From Bacteroidaceae bacterium (lineage in GTDB: Bacteria > Bacteroidota > Bacteroidia > Bacteroidales > Bacteroidaceae), in assembly GCA_017938245.1 (NCBI GenBank), contig JAGBBX010000047.1, positions 1 to 63,358 on the forward strand: a stretch of 63,358 nt of DNA. Reading direction: 5' to 3'. Below are positions 24,681-34,289 of this stretch, one piece after another; positions within the stretch are counted from its first letter, which is position 1; every line of letters begins with the position of its first letter. Below the pieces are notes generated by a model. The model was not told the origin of the DNA. It saw only the letters and a list, made by a program, of their open reading frames with translations, and did not search any database. The translations under genes and the position numbers were made by a program.

Positions 24681-27214
24681 TACTGATTGTTATTCAACAG
24701 AGACTTAAGGCGGAATTCAAGGTCGGCCTCATCGGGACATAATACTTGACGGGGTTTACTGCCATCCTGCTCGCCAACAATACCTGTTTGACACAACTGA
24801 TCCATAATACGTCCTGCACGGTTGAATCCGATATTGAATTTACGCTGCAAAAGCGAAGTTGAACCCTGCTGATGCAATACTACTGTACGCGCAGCATCGG
24901 CAAAGAGTTCGTCGAGTTTACCCACTGCACCTGCATCGCCACGCGACGACGAGCTTGCGCTGCCTCCATCGCCGGTGCTCTCATCGGGTTCGGGAAGAAT
25001 ATATGCCGATGCATAACCTTGCTGCTTAGCAATGTGAGCACACACGCGCTCAACCTCTTTTGTCTCTATAAGAGCACACTGCACACGCACCGGGTCGTTT
25101 CCTGCCAGGAAGAGCATATCTCCCCTACCCTGTAACTGATTAGCACCTGTACGTTCCAAAATAGTACGAGAGTCAATCTGCGAGATAACGCGGAATGCCA
25201 TACGAGCCGGGAAGTTCGCCTTAATGGTACCTGTGATAATATTTGTTGTAGGACGCTGTGTTGCAATAATCATATGTATACCAACGGCGCGCGCCTTTTG
25301 CGCAATACGTGCAATTGGTGTCTCGACCTCTTTTCCTGCAGTCATCATAAGATCGCCGTACTCGTCAATGATAACAACGATATAAGGCATAAAGCGATGC
25401 CCCTTTGTCGGCAGCAGCTCTTTGTTTAGGAATTTCTCGTTATACTCTTTTACCGAACGCACATTGGCAGCCATAAGCAGACGATAGCGATTATCCATCT
25501 CGGTACATAGTGACTTCAACGTGCGCACCACCTTAGAGACATCAGTAATGATAGGTTCTGTTTCGTCCTCCAGTTTAGCCAGGAAGTGTTTCTCTATAAC
25601 ACGATATAGGTTAAGCTCGACCATTTTTGGGTCGACCATAACAAACTTAAGATAGGCAGGATGCATCTTAAAGAGCAGAGAGGTAATAATTGCATTAAGA
25701 CCAACCGACTTACCCATACCTGTTGCTCCTGCAACAAGAAGGTGAGGCATCTTTGCCATATCAACCATAAACACCTCATTAGAAATTGTCTTGCCAAGCG
25801 CTAAGGGGAGTGCCATATCGGTCTCCTTATACTTACGGCTGTTGAGCAGAGACATCATCGGTACTATCTGTTTGTTGGCATTAGGTACCTCGATACCTAT
25901 CGTACCTTTTCCCGGGATAGGAGCAATGATACGTATACAAAGAGCCGCCAATGACATTGCTATATCATCTTCGAGGTGACGAATCTTATTGATTCTCACA
26001 CCGGGCGCGGGGGTAATCTCGTAAAGAGTGATTGTAGGGCCGACTGTCGCTTTGATTGAGCTGATTTCTATATCAAAGTCACGCAACACGCGTACAATCT
26101 CCTCCTTCTTTACATTCTGCTCGTTCATATCGATAGATTGAGCAGTATTCTCATACTTATCGAGCAGGTCTATTGTAGGAGGCTTATAGTAGCTTAGCTC
26201 GTCCTTAGGATTCAATGGACGGTGCATATCTCCACCCATATCAACATCACCCTCGGCTTGCTCTACGTCCATTTGTATTTCATTGCCACTATTATTATTC
26301 TGCTGTGCTATTCTGTCGAACCGACGCGCCAACTCATCGTCATCCGAGGTGTTATTATTATTCTGCGATTCCTCGACAGGCACCTCGTCCTCTTCATCAC
26401 CCTCGGGAACAACTATTTCCATTATTTCATCACTCTCAGTGGGATTGCTGTCATCGATTGTCAATTCAACAACAGGCGCCTGCTCTTCGTCCTCTTCAAC
26501 ATCTGCTTCATCTTCATCGGACTGATTTATCACGGGAGTATTCTCATCACTCTCCTCTATGACCTCATCATTGGCCGACTCTTCATCTTGTGCACCTTCC
26601 GAAGATGCGGGACGCTTTCTTCTGATAAATTCCAACGCAAACAGTTTACGCAGCCAAACGATTGTCTCACGTGTCAGATATATCATAAAGAAAATAAGAG
26701 ATATTGCAAGTAATAATACTACTCCTACCGAACCTATCTGCGTAGTGAGCCAGTTAACTACATTCTCTCCGTGCACACCACCGGGAGTCATAAATGCAAC
26801 GTCGTCAAGTATAAAGCCAAAGAAAATCGAGCCCCATATAATTCCGAATAATACACCTATAGACCACTTAATCAACGGCAGATTACGCAACGACATCAGT
26901 CGCAATGCAACAACCACCATAAGCGGTACAATCAGCAGCGATGACCATCCGAAACAGTCATTCACAAGATAACTTGCCACTATGGCACCACCTTTTCCGG
27001 TGCTATTCTCGACAGCCTCGGCAACAACTGTAGCCTCATCTATGGCACTTTGGTCGGCTCCACCCGAAGAGAAGAACGAGAGAAAAGAGAAACAGAAGAA
27101 TATTGCCATAGCAGCAATTACAACTCCTGCAATAAAGGTAGTATTGGGCGACTTTATATACGCGAGTGCACGCTCCATAGCACCCGGTTCCTTAACAATA
27201 TTTTTCTTTGCCAT
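24680..27214 (-). CDS. ftsK: DNA translocase FtsK/SpoIIIE
   Basis: An 844-residue divisome-linked DNA pump that clears chromosome ends from the septum and activates dimer resolution. Four or five membrane helices (within about residues 25-180) are followed by an acidic Glu/Asp/Asn-rich linker (about 210-330), the RecA-like motor with Walker A GATGMGKS and Walker B IVVIIDEYGDL, and a C-terminal gamma winged-helix domain (TSLLQRKFNIGFNRAGRIMDQ). The start MAKKNIVK at 27214 is preferred; an upstream in-frame ATG at 27259 would add 15 atypical residues. First gene of the ftsK-lolA-trxB group. A -7-like TATCTTCG lies at 27333-27326. Confidence 0.95.
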   Translation of the reverse strand: MAKKNIVKEPGAMERALAYIKSPNTTFIAGVVIAAMAIFFCFSFLSFFSSGGADQSAIDEATVVAEAVENSTGKGGAIVASYLVNDCFGWSSLLIVPLMVVVALRLMSLRNLPLIKWSIGVLFGIIWGSIFFGFILDDVAFMTPGGVHGENVVNWLTTQIGSVGVVLLLAISLIFFMIYLTRETIVWLRKLFALEFIRRKRPASSEGAQDEESANDEVIEESDENTPVINQSDEDEADVEEDEEQAPVVELTIDDSNPTESDEIMEIVVPEGDEEDEVPVEESQNNNNTSDDDELARRFDRIAQQNNNSGNEIQMDVEQAEGDVDMGGDMHRPLNPKDELSYYKPPTIDLLDKYENTAQSIDMNEQNVKKEEIVRVLRDFDIEISSIKATVGPTITLYEITPAPGVRINKIRHLEDDIAMSLAALCIRIIAPIPGKGTIGIEVPNANKQIVPMMSLLNSRKYKETDMALPLALGKTISNEVFMVDMAKMPHLLVAGATGMGKSVGLNAIITSLLFKMHPAYLKFVMVDPKMVELNLYRVIEKHFLAKLEDETEPIITDVSKVVRTLKSLCTEMDNRYRLLMAANVRSVKEYNEKFLNKELLPTKGHRFMPYIVVIIDEYGDLMMTAGKEVETPIARIAQKARAVGIHMIIATQRPTTNIITGTIKANFPARMAFRVISQIDSRTILERTGANQLQGRGDMLFLAGNDPVRVQCALIETKEVERVCAHIAKQQGYASAYILPEPDESTGDGGSASSSSRGDAGAVGKLDELFADAARTVVLHQQGSTSLLQRKFNIGFNRAGRIMDQLCQTGIVGEQDGSKPRQVLCPDEADLEFRLKSLLNNNQ

Positions 27215-27432
27215 ATTTTTAATATTCCTACTAACAACAATAAAAACACCGTAACGCATTGACTCTCACACCACAAAACGAAGTGGTGTATCAGTTACAC
27301 GCTACAGACCCTAATTTAGCAAGCGCGAAGATAATAAAAAAATAAATAATAATACATTACCTCTATGCTATTTTTTTGTAACTTCGCGGCAGATTTTAAG
27401 ATGCACACAAAGTTTGCAAAAACACAAAAGCA

Positions 27433-27993
27433 ATGACCAACAACGAAGATATTGTCTTTTCAAGAAATACTGTAGAGTTTGTAACAGTAGCAGCCGAATA
27501 TTGCGCCTATTTAGAGCGCTCAAACGAGCTCTCACGCAAAGAGTTCGTAGAAACTATGTTAAAACTACTGCCTCTTTTATATATTAAGGCACAAATGTTG
27601 CCCAATGACGAGCCTGTCAGCGATGACAGTCTCGAAGATTTTGTAACAGAGGAGAGCTACGAGGTGTTGCGCATTACCCTATCCGAACTTCTTGGCAGCC
27701 GCGATGCCTACCTCGACGTTTTTGTCGATGAAATGCGTTACAGCGACACACCTGTTACCAAGCACATATCAGAGGACTTGTCCGACATATATCAAGACAC
27801 AAAAAACTTCATCTGCCAATTTCAATTAGGAATAAATGAGACGATGCACGACGCCGTACTTCAATGCCGCGAGCATTTTTGCAGATATTGGGGGCAGACA
27901 CTTGTAAACACACTGCGCGCACTACACGAAATTGAGTATAACACACCCGAGGAGGAGAACGAGGAGCAAGATTACACAAATGACGAAATATAA
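27433..27993 (+). CDS. DUF5063-type protein
   Basis: A 186-residue acidic, all-helical cytoplasmic protein without signal peptide, membrane segment or known catalytic motif. It resembles the DUF5063 family that in Bacteroidetes sits between ftsK and a 3'-5' exonuclease gene; both the sequence type and the position fit. It ends in a very acidic tail (PEEENEEQDYTND). The last 14 bp overlap the start of the exonuclease gene, so translation is probably coupled. Function unknown. Confidence 0.7.
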   Translation: MTNNEDIVFSRNTVEFVTVAAEYCAYLERSNELSRKEFVETMLKLLPLLYIKAQMLPNDEPVSDDSLEDFVTEESYEVLRITLSELLGSRDAYLDVFVDEMRYSDTPVTKHISEDLSDIYQDTKNFICQFQLGINETMHDAVLQCREHFCRYWGQTLVNTLRALHEIEYNTPEEENEEQDYTNDEI

Positions 27994-28555
27994 ACCACAC
28001 ATAGAGAAAAGCGAAATATCGACAATGCCGAACGTTCTTTTCCAAGGACGCATAATAGTAATAGACACACTGCCCGATGCCGAGAAAGCAGTAAAAGCCC
28101 TATCAAGCGAGAATATCTTAGGCATTGACACCGAGACACGCCCATCATTCAAAAAAGGGGTACATTACAACGTCTCATTACTACAGATAAGCACCTCTGA
28201 CACCTGTTTTCTATTCCGTCTGAACCGTATTGGTATGCCGGCATCAGTTATCTCACTGCTCGAGAACAGTGAGATAAAAAAGATTGGATTATCGCTTCAC
28301 GATGACTATCAAGCACTTACCAAACGCAAGCGATTCACGCCACAAGCCTTTCTCGACCTACAGAAATATGTAGCCGATTTTGGAATAGAAGAAAAGAGCC
28401 TGCAAAAAATTTTTGCAATAATATTCGGGCAACGCATCTCAAAGAGCCAACAGCTTACAAATTGGGATGCCGACGTGCTCACCGACAAACAAAAACTATA
28501 CGCAGCCACCGATGCGTGGGCCTGCTTAAGCATTTATAACCATCTGCAACAATAA
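27980..28555 (+). CDS. DEDD-type 3'-5' exonuclease (RNase D-like domain)
   Basis: A 191-residue single-domain DnaQ/RNase D-fold exonuclease. The metal-binding motifs are visible: Exo I as GIDTETRPSF (Asp, Glu), Exo II around KKIGLSLHDDYQAL, and Exo III as KLYAATDAWACL, giving a DEDDy pattern. The HRDC domain of true RNase D is absent, so it is probably an orphan exonuclease acting on RNA or DNA ends. The ATG at 27980 is chosen because it overlaps the DUF5063 stop by only 14 bp; an upstream in-frame ATG at 27932 is possible. The next gene starts 8 bp after its stop. Confidence 0.85.
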   Translation: MTKYKPHIEKSEISTMPNVLFQGRIIVIDTLPDAEKAVKALSSENILGIDTETRPSFKKGVHYNVSLLQISTSDTCFLFRLNRIGMPASVISLLENSEIKKIGLSLHDDYQALTKRKRFTPQAFLDLQKYVADFGIEEKSLQKIFAIIFGQRISKSQQLTNWDADVLTDKQKLYAATDAWACLSIYNHLQQ

Positions 28556-28563
28556 ACAACCAA

Positions 28564-29745
28564 ATGGAGAAAGCCGTTATATTAAAACGAGGCAAGGAAG
28601 AGTCACTGCAGCGCTTCCACCCTTGGATATTCTCGGGCGCGATACAGCGCATCGAAGGCAGCCCCGAAGAGGGTGACGTCGTAACAGTATACACCAACGA
28701 CCGTAAGTTCATTGCTCGCGGACACGTTCAGGTAGGAAGCATCGCTGTGCGCGTGCTCACTTTCAAAGACGAACCCATCGACCTTGAATTCTGGCGCCGA
28801 CGCATAGCAACAGCCTATCATCTGCGTCGCAGCATAGGCATAGCAGGCAGTCCGACCAACGACACCTACCGCCTTGTTCACGGCGAAGGCGACTCACTGC
28901 CCGGTCTTATAATAGACATCTACGGCGACACAGCCGTAATGCAAGCACACAGCGTAGGTATGCACGTCAGCCGCGCCATTATTGCAGAAGTAGTAAAAGA
29001 GACATTGGGAGAATCTCTTAAGAACATATATTATAAGTCGGACACCACCCTACCTTTTAAAGCCGATATAAACAAAGACAACGGCTACCTTTTGGGCGGG
29101 AATGCAGGAAACGTATCAACCGAGTACGGACTGAAATTCCACATCGACTGGTTGCGCGGACAAAAGACAGGCTTTTTTGTAGACCAGCGCGAGAATCGCA
29201 AACTTCTCGAGCAATATGCAAAAGGACGCAAGCTCCTTAATATGTTCTGCTACACAGGAGGATTCTCTATTTATGCCCTGCGCGGAGGTGCCGAATTGGT
29301 ACACTCGGTCGACAGTTCGGCAAAAGCCATCGACCTTACAAATGCCAATGTTGCAATAAATTTCCCCGACGACACACGTCACGCAGCATACGCCGAGGAT
29401 GCATTCGACTACCTCGAACGTATGGGTAATAATTACGACCTTATAATATTAGACCCGCCCGCTTTTGCCAAACACCGCGACAGTCTGCGCAATGCCCTCA
29501 TAGGTTACCGCCGACTTAATGCAAAAGCCATCGAAAAGATACAACCCGGTGGCATACTCTTTACCTTCTCTTGTTCGCAAGTAGTGAGCAAAGAACACTT
29601 CCGCACCGCAGTGTTCACCGCAGCAGCAATCGCCAAACGAAATGTACGCATCCTGCACCAGTTGACACAACCTGCCGACCACCCGGTAAACATTTACCAC
29701 CCCGAGGGCGAGTATCTAAAAGGATTAGTACTATATGTAGAGTAA
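28564..29745 (+). CDS. Class I rRNA methyltransferase with PUA domain (RlmI-like)
   Basis: A 393-residue SAM-dependent methyltransferase of the RlmI/RlmK family that makes m5C in 23S rRNA. The N-terminal PUA domain (about residues 1-75, starting with LKRGKEESLQRFHPWIFSGAI) is followed by a linker and a Rossmann catalytic domain: MFCYTGGFSIYALRGGA, then DLIILDPPAFAK and the TFSCSQ motif with the catalytic Cys. It is the third gene of the unit DUF5063 - exonuclease - methyltransferase with very short gaps. The exact rRNA position is not certain from sequence. Confidence 0.9.
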   Translation: MEKAVILKRGKEESLQRFHPWIFSGAIQRIEGSPEEGDVVTVYTNDRKFIARGHVQVGSIAVRVLTFKDEPIDLEFWRRRIATAYHLRRSIGIAGSPTNDTYRLVHGEGDSLPGLIIDIYGDTAVMQAHSVGMHVSRAIIAEVVKETLGESLKNIYYKSDTTLPFKADINKDNGYLLGGNAGNVSTEYGLKFHIDWLRGQKTGFFVDQRENRKLLEQYAKGRKLLNMFCYTGGFSIYALRGGAELVHSVDSSAKAIDLTNANVAINFPDDTRHAAYAEDAFDYLERMGNNYDLIILDPPAFAKHRDSLRNALIGYRRLNAKAIEKIQPGGILFTFSCSQVVSKEHFRTAVFTAAAIAKRNVRILHQLTQPADHPVNIYHPEGEYLKGLVLYVE

Positions 29746-29792
29746 AAAAACAGTATAAAGCGTTTATCGCATAACATTTTATCAAAAAATAT

Positions 29793-29823
29793 TTTGCCGA
29801 GTAAAAGATATTTGCTATCTTTG
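29793..29823 (+). promoter_or_regulatory. rpmE2 promoter
   Basis: TTTG (29793-29796), 19 bases, TATCTTTG (29816-29823): a perfect consensus. Leader about 65 nt. Confidence 0.8.
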
Positions 29824-29894
29824 CACCTCGAAAAGCCATTACACTACATTTTGTTACCAGCAAAGTTTAAAAACAGATTAAAAAATATACCACA

Positions 29895-30149
29895 ATGAAA
29901 AAAGACATCCATCCCGCAGGATACCGTCCCGTTGTATTTAAAGATATGTCAAACGGCGATTGCTTCCTTTCACAATCTTGCTGCAACACTAAGGACACAA
30001 TTGAGTTCGAGGGCGAGACCTATCCCCTTGTAAAGCTCGAGATTTCTAATACTTCTCACCCCTTCTATACAGGTAAGGCTAAGCTTGTCGATACAGCCGG
30101 TCGTGTGGATAAGTTTATGAGCCGTTATGGCAAGACAATGAAGAAGTAA
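29895..30149 (+). CDS. rpmE2: 50S ribosomal protein L31, type B
   Basis: An 84-residue ribosomal protein of the type B (YkgM-like) class. It begins [17 protein letters not shown] and carries [20 protein letters not shown]. The zinc-binding CxxC of type A L31 is absent; a CC pair in SQSCCNTKD is not at the zinc positions. It has its own strong promoter and a terminator, so it is monocistronic. Confidence 0.97.
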   Translation: MKKDIHPAGYRPVVFKDMSNGDCFLSQSCCNTKDTIEFEGETYPLVKLEISNTSHPFYTGKAKLVDTAGRVDKFMSRYGKTMKK

Positions 30150-30181
30150 TTCACGTCTCAAAAAAAACAGACAAAAATCAC

Positions 30182-30223
30182 ATAAAGGGTGTGTCAAATA
30201 TAAACTTTTGGCACACCCTTTAT
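30182..30223 (+). terminator. rpmE2 terminator
   Basis: 12-bp arms ATAAAGGGTGTG and complement (30182-30193, 30212-30223), loop of 18 bases. Confidence 0.75.
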
Positions 30224-30251
30224 AGGTTATATAACATTCTCACGACTTTAT

Positions 30252-31151
30252 ATGAAAAGAGCACTCATAATACTTACATCGGCACTAATGTTGACAGCCT
30301 GCAGTAGCGACAGCAGCAGCGAGCTACCCTCTTACATCGACCGCGACAATATCAATGCCAATGTAAACGGGAACAAATATGCCACACGTACAGAGATGCC
30401 ATATATAACCGACGACGACCTCTTCATCACACACTGCACTACGACAAACGGCAAGGAGAATGTAAACTTCAGCATAGCACACTCTCCCGAACGCAAGCAT
30501 AGTCGTTGGGTAGCCTTCACATTCGACCCAAGCAACAGAACCAAGAATTGGAACCGTAATAATTGGGATAACACTTCGTGGGGCGGCGACCCTTTTCAGC
30601 CCGACCCGGAAATGCCCTACAGTTACGTATTTACAAAAGACGAGATTAACCGCAACGGATATGTTCGCGGACACCTTGTAGCATCGGCCGACCGCCTACA
30701 ATCGAAAGATGCTAACGAGCAGACATTCTACTACAGCAATATCTCACCTATGCTCAGCCGTTTCAACGAAGGGAAATGGTTGGACCTCGAAGGAAAAGTA
30801 CAAGGATGGGGACGCAACAGCGGATTCTGCGACACACTTTTCGTTGTTAAAGGAGGCACAATAAGAGAAGGAGAGTACAAAAGTGTTACCAATGCCAACG
30901 GATTAACCTGCAAAACAGTTCCTAACTACTACTATATGGCACTACTCTGTCGTTACAAAGGCACATACAAGGCCGCAGGTTTCTATTTCGAGCATAAGAA
31001 CTACTTAGACGGTAACCTATCGGATTATGCAATGACAATAGACGAGCTTGAGGATAAAACAGGAATTGACTTTTTCTGCAATCTGCCCGACAAATTAGAG
31101 AGAGCCGTTGAGCAGTATTTCACTCCGGCACAGTGGACAGGATTGAAATAG
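30252..31151 (+). CDS. Secreted DNA/RNA non-specific endonuclease (lipoprotein)
   Basis: A 299-residue NUC-family (beta-beta-alpha metal) nuclease. The lipoprotein signal MKRALIILTSALMLTACSSD puts it in the envelope or on the surface. The active-site region is NRNGYVRGHLVASADR, where the classical DRGH reads VRGH; the general-base His is kept. The metal Asn is in YYSNISPMLSRFNEGKW, as expected. Bacteroides homologues often have QRGH here, so loss of the Asp is probably a clade feature. It would degrade external nucleic acid for nutrition or biofilm turnover (inference). Confidence 0.88.
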   Translation: MKRALIILTSALMLTACSSDSSSELPSYIDRDNINANVNGNKYATRTEMPYITDDDLFITHCTTTNGKENVNFSIAHSPERKHSRWVAFTFDPSNRTKNWNRNNWDNTSWGGDPFQPDPEMPYSYVFTKDEINRNGYVRGHLVASADRLQSKDANEQTFYYSNISPMLSRFNEGKWLDLEGKVQGWGRNSGFCDTLFVVKGGTIREGEYKSVTNANGLTCKTVPNYYYMALLCRYKGTYKAAGFYFEHKNYLDGNLSDYAMTIDELEDKTGIDFFCNLPDKLERAVEQYFTPAQWTGLK

Positions 31152-31218
31152 TGTATCGCTCAGAGTCTTATCTGACACCAATAATTTTATATACAATATT
31201 TCATAGTTTTGCACACTT

Positions 31219-31254
31219 ATTACGGGAGCAGCCATTTCCGATTGCTCCCGTAAT
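31219..31254. terminator. Bidirectional terminator between nuclease and rubrerythrin genes
   Basis: 12-bp arms ATTACGGGAGCA and complement (31219-31230, 31243-31254) between converging genes. Confidence 0.82.
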
Positions 31255-31269
31255 AATATTTATAAAACA

Positions 31270-31845
31270 TCAATAATTCTTCTTCATAGGCTCGAAGAAG
31301 GCCTGCGCGTGCAGACAAGCAGGACACAGTTGCGGAGCGTCCTCGGCCTCTATGAGATAACCACAATTACGACATTGCCACCATATTTTCCCGTCGCGAT
31401 GGAAGAAATTACCATCGGTAATACGACTCAGCAGAGCCAGATAACGTCTCTCGTGCTCGGCCTCTACTGTAGCAATAGCTTTAAATGCAGCAGCAACGGG
31501 AGCAAAACCCTCATCCTCGGCAATCTTTGAAAAATCGCGATAGAGAATGTCCCACTCCTCTTTCTCACCTTTTGCGGCAGCCAACAGATTTTCGGTAGTA
31601 GTACCTATCCTCCCTGCAGGATAGGTAGCGAGAATCTCGACACTGCCACCTTCGAGGAATTTAAAAAATCGTTTGGCGTGCTCCTTCTCCTGCTCGGCAG
31701 TCTCGAGGAACACAGCTGCAATTTGCTCGTACCCCTCTCTTTTTGCCACCGAAGAAAAGAAGGTATAACGTGTACGTGCCTGACTCTCTCCTGCAAATGC
31801 TTTCAGCAAATTCTGTTCGGTCAACGACCCTTTGATACTTCTCAT
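31270..31845 (-). CDS. rbr: Rubrerythrin
   Basis: A 191-residue cytoplasmic peroxide reductase of anaerobes. The N-terminal four-helix di-iron domain shows the ligand motifs GESQARTRY and ETAEQEKEHAKRF in the first half and ATVEAEHERRY in the second. The C-terminal rubredoxin domain carries WQCRNCGY and CPACLHAQAFF for a single Fe(Cys)4 site. Length and domain order are those of classical rubrerythrin. It appears to be transcribed alone and converges on the nuclease gene. Protection of oxygen-sensitive enzymes such as the hydrogenase is its likely benefit. Confidence 0.97.
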   Translation of the reverse strand: MRSIKGSLTEQNLLKAFAGESQARTRYTFFSSVAKREGYEQIAAVFLETAEQEKEHAKRFFKFLEGGSVEILATYPAGRIGTTTENLLAAAKGEKEEWDILYRDFSKIAEDEGFAPVAAAFKAIATVEAEHERRYLALLSRITDGNFFHRDGKIWWQCRNCGYLIEAEDAPQLCPACLHAQAFFEPMKKNY

Positions 31846-31870
31846 AAATTAGTGTATTTAAAATTTGGTA

Positions 31871-31906
31871 AAAGAAAAATCCTGTTACGTCATAACAACG
31901 AACAGG
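31871..31906 (-). terminator. Terminator of the GDPD gene
   Basis: Stem CCTGTT/AACAGG (31881-31886, 31901-31906), with an A-rich run to the left that becomes U-rich on the minus strand. Confidence 0.6.
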
Positions 31907-31937
31907 ACTGTTTTGTTTACCCCTTAACCCACAAGGA

Positions 31938-32774
31938 TTATCTTTTCCAAAGGTCGGGACGGTCGGTTATTACTGCATCTACAGGAAGCATAGGAGACTC
32001 TTTCGGACCGTCTAGCGTCCACACTTTGATACTTTTTCCACAAGAGTGTATTTTCTTTACAAGCCGTGACGATATATATTTATAATGAAAATTAAACGAC
32101 GAGATATAGTCGTACTTCAAGCAGTTGAAGCGTGTTAACGAGCCATCGTATGCAAACGGCAGAAAAGGAACCTTGAAATAAAAAAGTTTCTCAAGAGTAA
32201 AAGGGTGTCCCAAGCGATGAATATGAGCAAGCACTTCGGTGTCGAACGACTGAACAGCCACCCACCCGTCCGCCTGATATAGTGCAACTTCGTTTATTAT
32301 TGCCTTTGCCATACGCTCGGCATCTTTTGTGCGTTTAACCTCGACAAGCACTCGGCATCGGCCGTTGATTCTCCACAGGACATCTCCCAACGTTGGCAGA
32401 GGTTCCTCGGTTACAGCGCCATCGGCAGCCACGATGCGATAGGCGCGAATCTCTTCGAGCGTCATCTCACCAATGCGTCCTTTGCCGTTTGTTGTACGCT
32501 CTATTGTATTATCGTGACAAACAACAAGCTCTCCGTCGGCAGTCAGATGCACATCAACCTCAATAACATCGGCGCCAACTGCCAAGGCCTCGTCAACCGC
32601 TGCGAGAGAATTTTCAGGTGCAACGCCAGCACCTGCGCGGTGCGCAACAACAGAAACACCTCTCCAATCTACCCCCTCTTTACTATTCCACAATCCCTGC
32701 GAGCACGAAGAGAAAAGCAGCGCTGCTGCACACAGCGTTATACCTATTATTATAATATACCACATTCTCATCAA
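31938..32774 (-). CDS. Glycerophosphodiester phosphodiesterase, lipoprotein
   Basis: A 278-residue TIM-barrel GDPD-family enzyme hydrolysing glycerophosphodiesters to glycerol-3-phosphate and an alcohol. A lipoprotein signal (IGITLCAAALLFSSCSQG) places it in the envelope. Catalytic motifs are complete: VAHRAGAGVAPENS, GADVIEVDVHLTADGELVVCHD and TTNGKG. The later VEVKRT segment holds the third metal-region Glu. It lies in a minus-strand series (rlmD, pseudouridine synthase, peptidoglycan-binding protein, GDPD) but is separated from the upstream gene by 99 bp. Confidence 0.93.
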   Translation of the reverse strand: MMRMWYIIIIGITLCAAALLFSSCSQGLWNSKEGVDWRGVSVVAHRAGAGVAPENSLAAVDEALAVGADVIEVDVHLTADGELVVCHDNTIERTTNGKGRIGEMTLEEIRAYRIVAADGAVTEEPLPTLGDVLWRINGRCRVLVEVKRTKDAERMAKAIINEVALYQADGWVAVQSFDTEVLAHIHRLGHPFTLEKLFYFKVPFLPFAYDGSLTRFNCLKYDYISSFNFHYKYISSRLVKKIHSCGKSIKVWTLDGPKESPMLPVDAVITDRPDLWKR

Positions 32775-32873
32775 AAAATTTTATAAACAACAGGAATAGT
32801 CGATAATTCTATTTATCAATACTCTACTCAAAAAAAGTCTATAGGGTTATTGGTTCAACAGAGGGAAGACGAT

Positions 32874-33380
32874 TTAACGATATTTACGCAGTGCTTTCAA
32901 CGTGGGGGTTCCCACCATACCATCCTCGTACAACCCCGATATTTTCTGAAACGAGCGCACTGCACGTATTATCTCACCTTCGTATAACACACCATTCTTG
33001 GTATAAATTATGTCGTTCTCGTCGAGAAAGAGTTTTTTCACCAACATATTGGCAAGTGATTTTACATCGGCACCCGAGTCGCCACGCATAATCACTCTTT
33101 CGCCCAGACGATAGCGTTTCTCCTCATATACTATACCCTCGAACTTTTTTTCCTTCTTTACCTTTGCTGTTTTTTTCTTTGCAGAACTCCTCTTTTTCTT
33201 AGCCGTACTTTTTTTCTTCGCCTCCGATTTTTTCACATCGGTACGTTGTTGCTGATAAGCCACACCTCCCTTTATCACTCGCGCAACAGAGTCGCGACGC
33301 TGATAAAACTGCGCACTTGCCTCCCCGGGAAGCAGCAGCAACAGAAAAAGAGATACTATGCAAAGATACTTATTTACCAT
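32874..33380 (-). CDS. Secreted peptidoglycan-binding domain protein
   Basis: A 168-residue exported protein. A signal peptide (CIVSLFLLLLLPGEASAQ, cleaved near residue 24) is followed by a strongly basic Lys/Ala/Ser-rich linker (about residues 50-80) and a C-terminal PG_binding_1 domain (about 95-168), recognised by RGDSGADVKSLANML and FQKISGLYEDGMVGTPTLKALRKY. No catalytic domain is present. It probably anchors to the cell wall or acts with a separate hydrolase. Its start overlaps the end of the pseudouridine synthase gene by 11 bp, so the two are co-translated. Confidence 0.82.
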   Translation of the reverse strand: MVNKYLCIVSLFLLLLLPGEASAQFYQRRDSVARVIKGGVAYQQQRTDVKKSEAKKKSTAKKKRSSAKKKTAKVKKEKKFEGIVYEEKRYRLGERVIMRGDSGADVKSLANMLVKKLFLDENDIIYTKNGVLYEGEIIRAVRSFQKISGLYEDGMVGTPTLKALRKYR

Positions 33381-34257
33381 TCAAACGATTTACGAAACAG
33401 AGAGGAACAGGGGTCTCGAAACGGAGGAATTTTCCGGTAACAGGATGACGAAAACAGAGCATATAGGCGTGAAGTCCCAAGCGGCGTATCGAATCATCGT
33501 CATTGCCATATTTTCTATCACCAACGACAGGATGCCCAATCTCGGCCATATGAACACGAATCTGATTCTTACGTCCCGTCTCAAGTTCAAGTTCTACAAG
33601 CGAATATCCGTTTGCACTATCCAACACACGATAATGCGTGTGAGCATATTTTCCACCATTGTCGACAGGGCTCGAATGTGTAACAAAGCGCTTGTCCTCG
33701 GTGAGCCACGAACGAATATCACCCTCGCGTTTCTCGACCTCGCCCGAGACAAGCGCCACATAACGGCGGTCGGTAACAAGTTCACGCCAATCACGTATGA
33801 ACGACTGCTGTGTCTGCACATCCTTGGCATAGAGCATAAGACCCGACGTATCGCGGTCGAGACGATGCACAAGATGAGCGGTGTTACGCCCACCACCCTT
33901 CTCGAGATAGCGGTTAAGCACCGACTGCGCCGTCTCTTGACGAGTGTTATTACTCATAGAAAGCAACCCGGGACGCTTGTCGATAACAAGCAGATAAGCA
34001 TCCTCATATACAATATCAAGGTCGTTACTGTGGAACGACATTTTATGCTTTGTACGGTCAATCTGCACCTCTTGTCCAACAGCAAGTTCGGTTAGCGGGT
34101 AGGTGACAATTCTATTATCTACAAGCACCACACGATTGGTTATCAACGCCTTTGCGCGATTTCGACTTATTCCGTGCATCTTTTCCATAATAAATGGTAG
34201 CAGTTGCGTAGCCTCGGTAACCTTAAAGGTGAGCATTGGTTTTGTATTCTTGCGCAT
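33370..34257 (-). CDS. RluA-family pseudouridine synthase
   Basis: A 295-residue RNA pseudouridine synthase of the RluA/RluC/RluD family. An N-terminal S4-like RNA-binding domain (about residues 20-80, with SRNRAKALITNRVVLVDN) precedes the catalytic domain with the HRLDRDTSGLMLYAK motif, where the first Asp is the nucleophile. C-terminal GRKNQIRVHMAEIGHPVVGD is typical. Target uridines (23S rRNA positions) cannot be fixed from sequence. It ends 11 bp inside the peptidoglycan-binding gene and follows rlmD after 32 bp. Confidence 0.92.
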   Translation of the reverse strand: MRKNTKPMLTFKVTEATQLLPFIMEKMHGISRNRAKALITNRVVLVDNRIVTYPLTELAVGQEVQIDRTKHKMSFHSNDLDIVYEDAYLLVIDKRPGLLSMSNNTRQETAQSVLNRYLEKGGGRNTAHLVHRLDRDTSGLMLYAKDVQTQQSFIRDWRELVTDRRYVALVSGEVEKREGDIRSWLTEDKRFVTHSSPVDNGGKYAHTHYRVLDSANGYSLVELELETGRKNQIRVHMAEIGHPVVGDRKYGNDDDSIRRLGLHAYMLCFRHPVTGKFLRFETPVPLCFVNRLNGK

Positions 34258-34289
34258 AAAAATCTTCTGTTTTACGTTTTAGGGAACAA

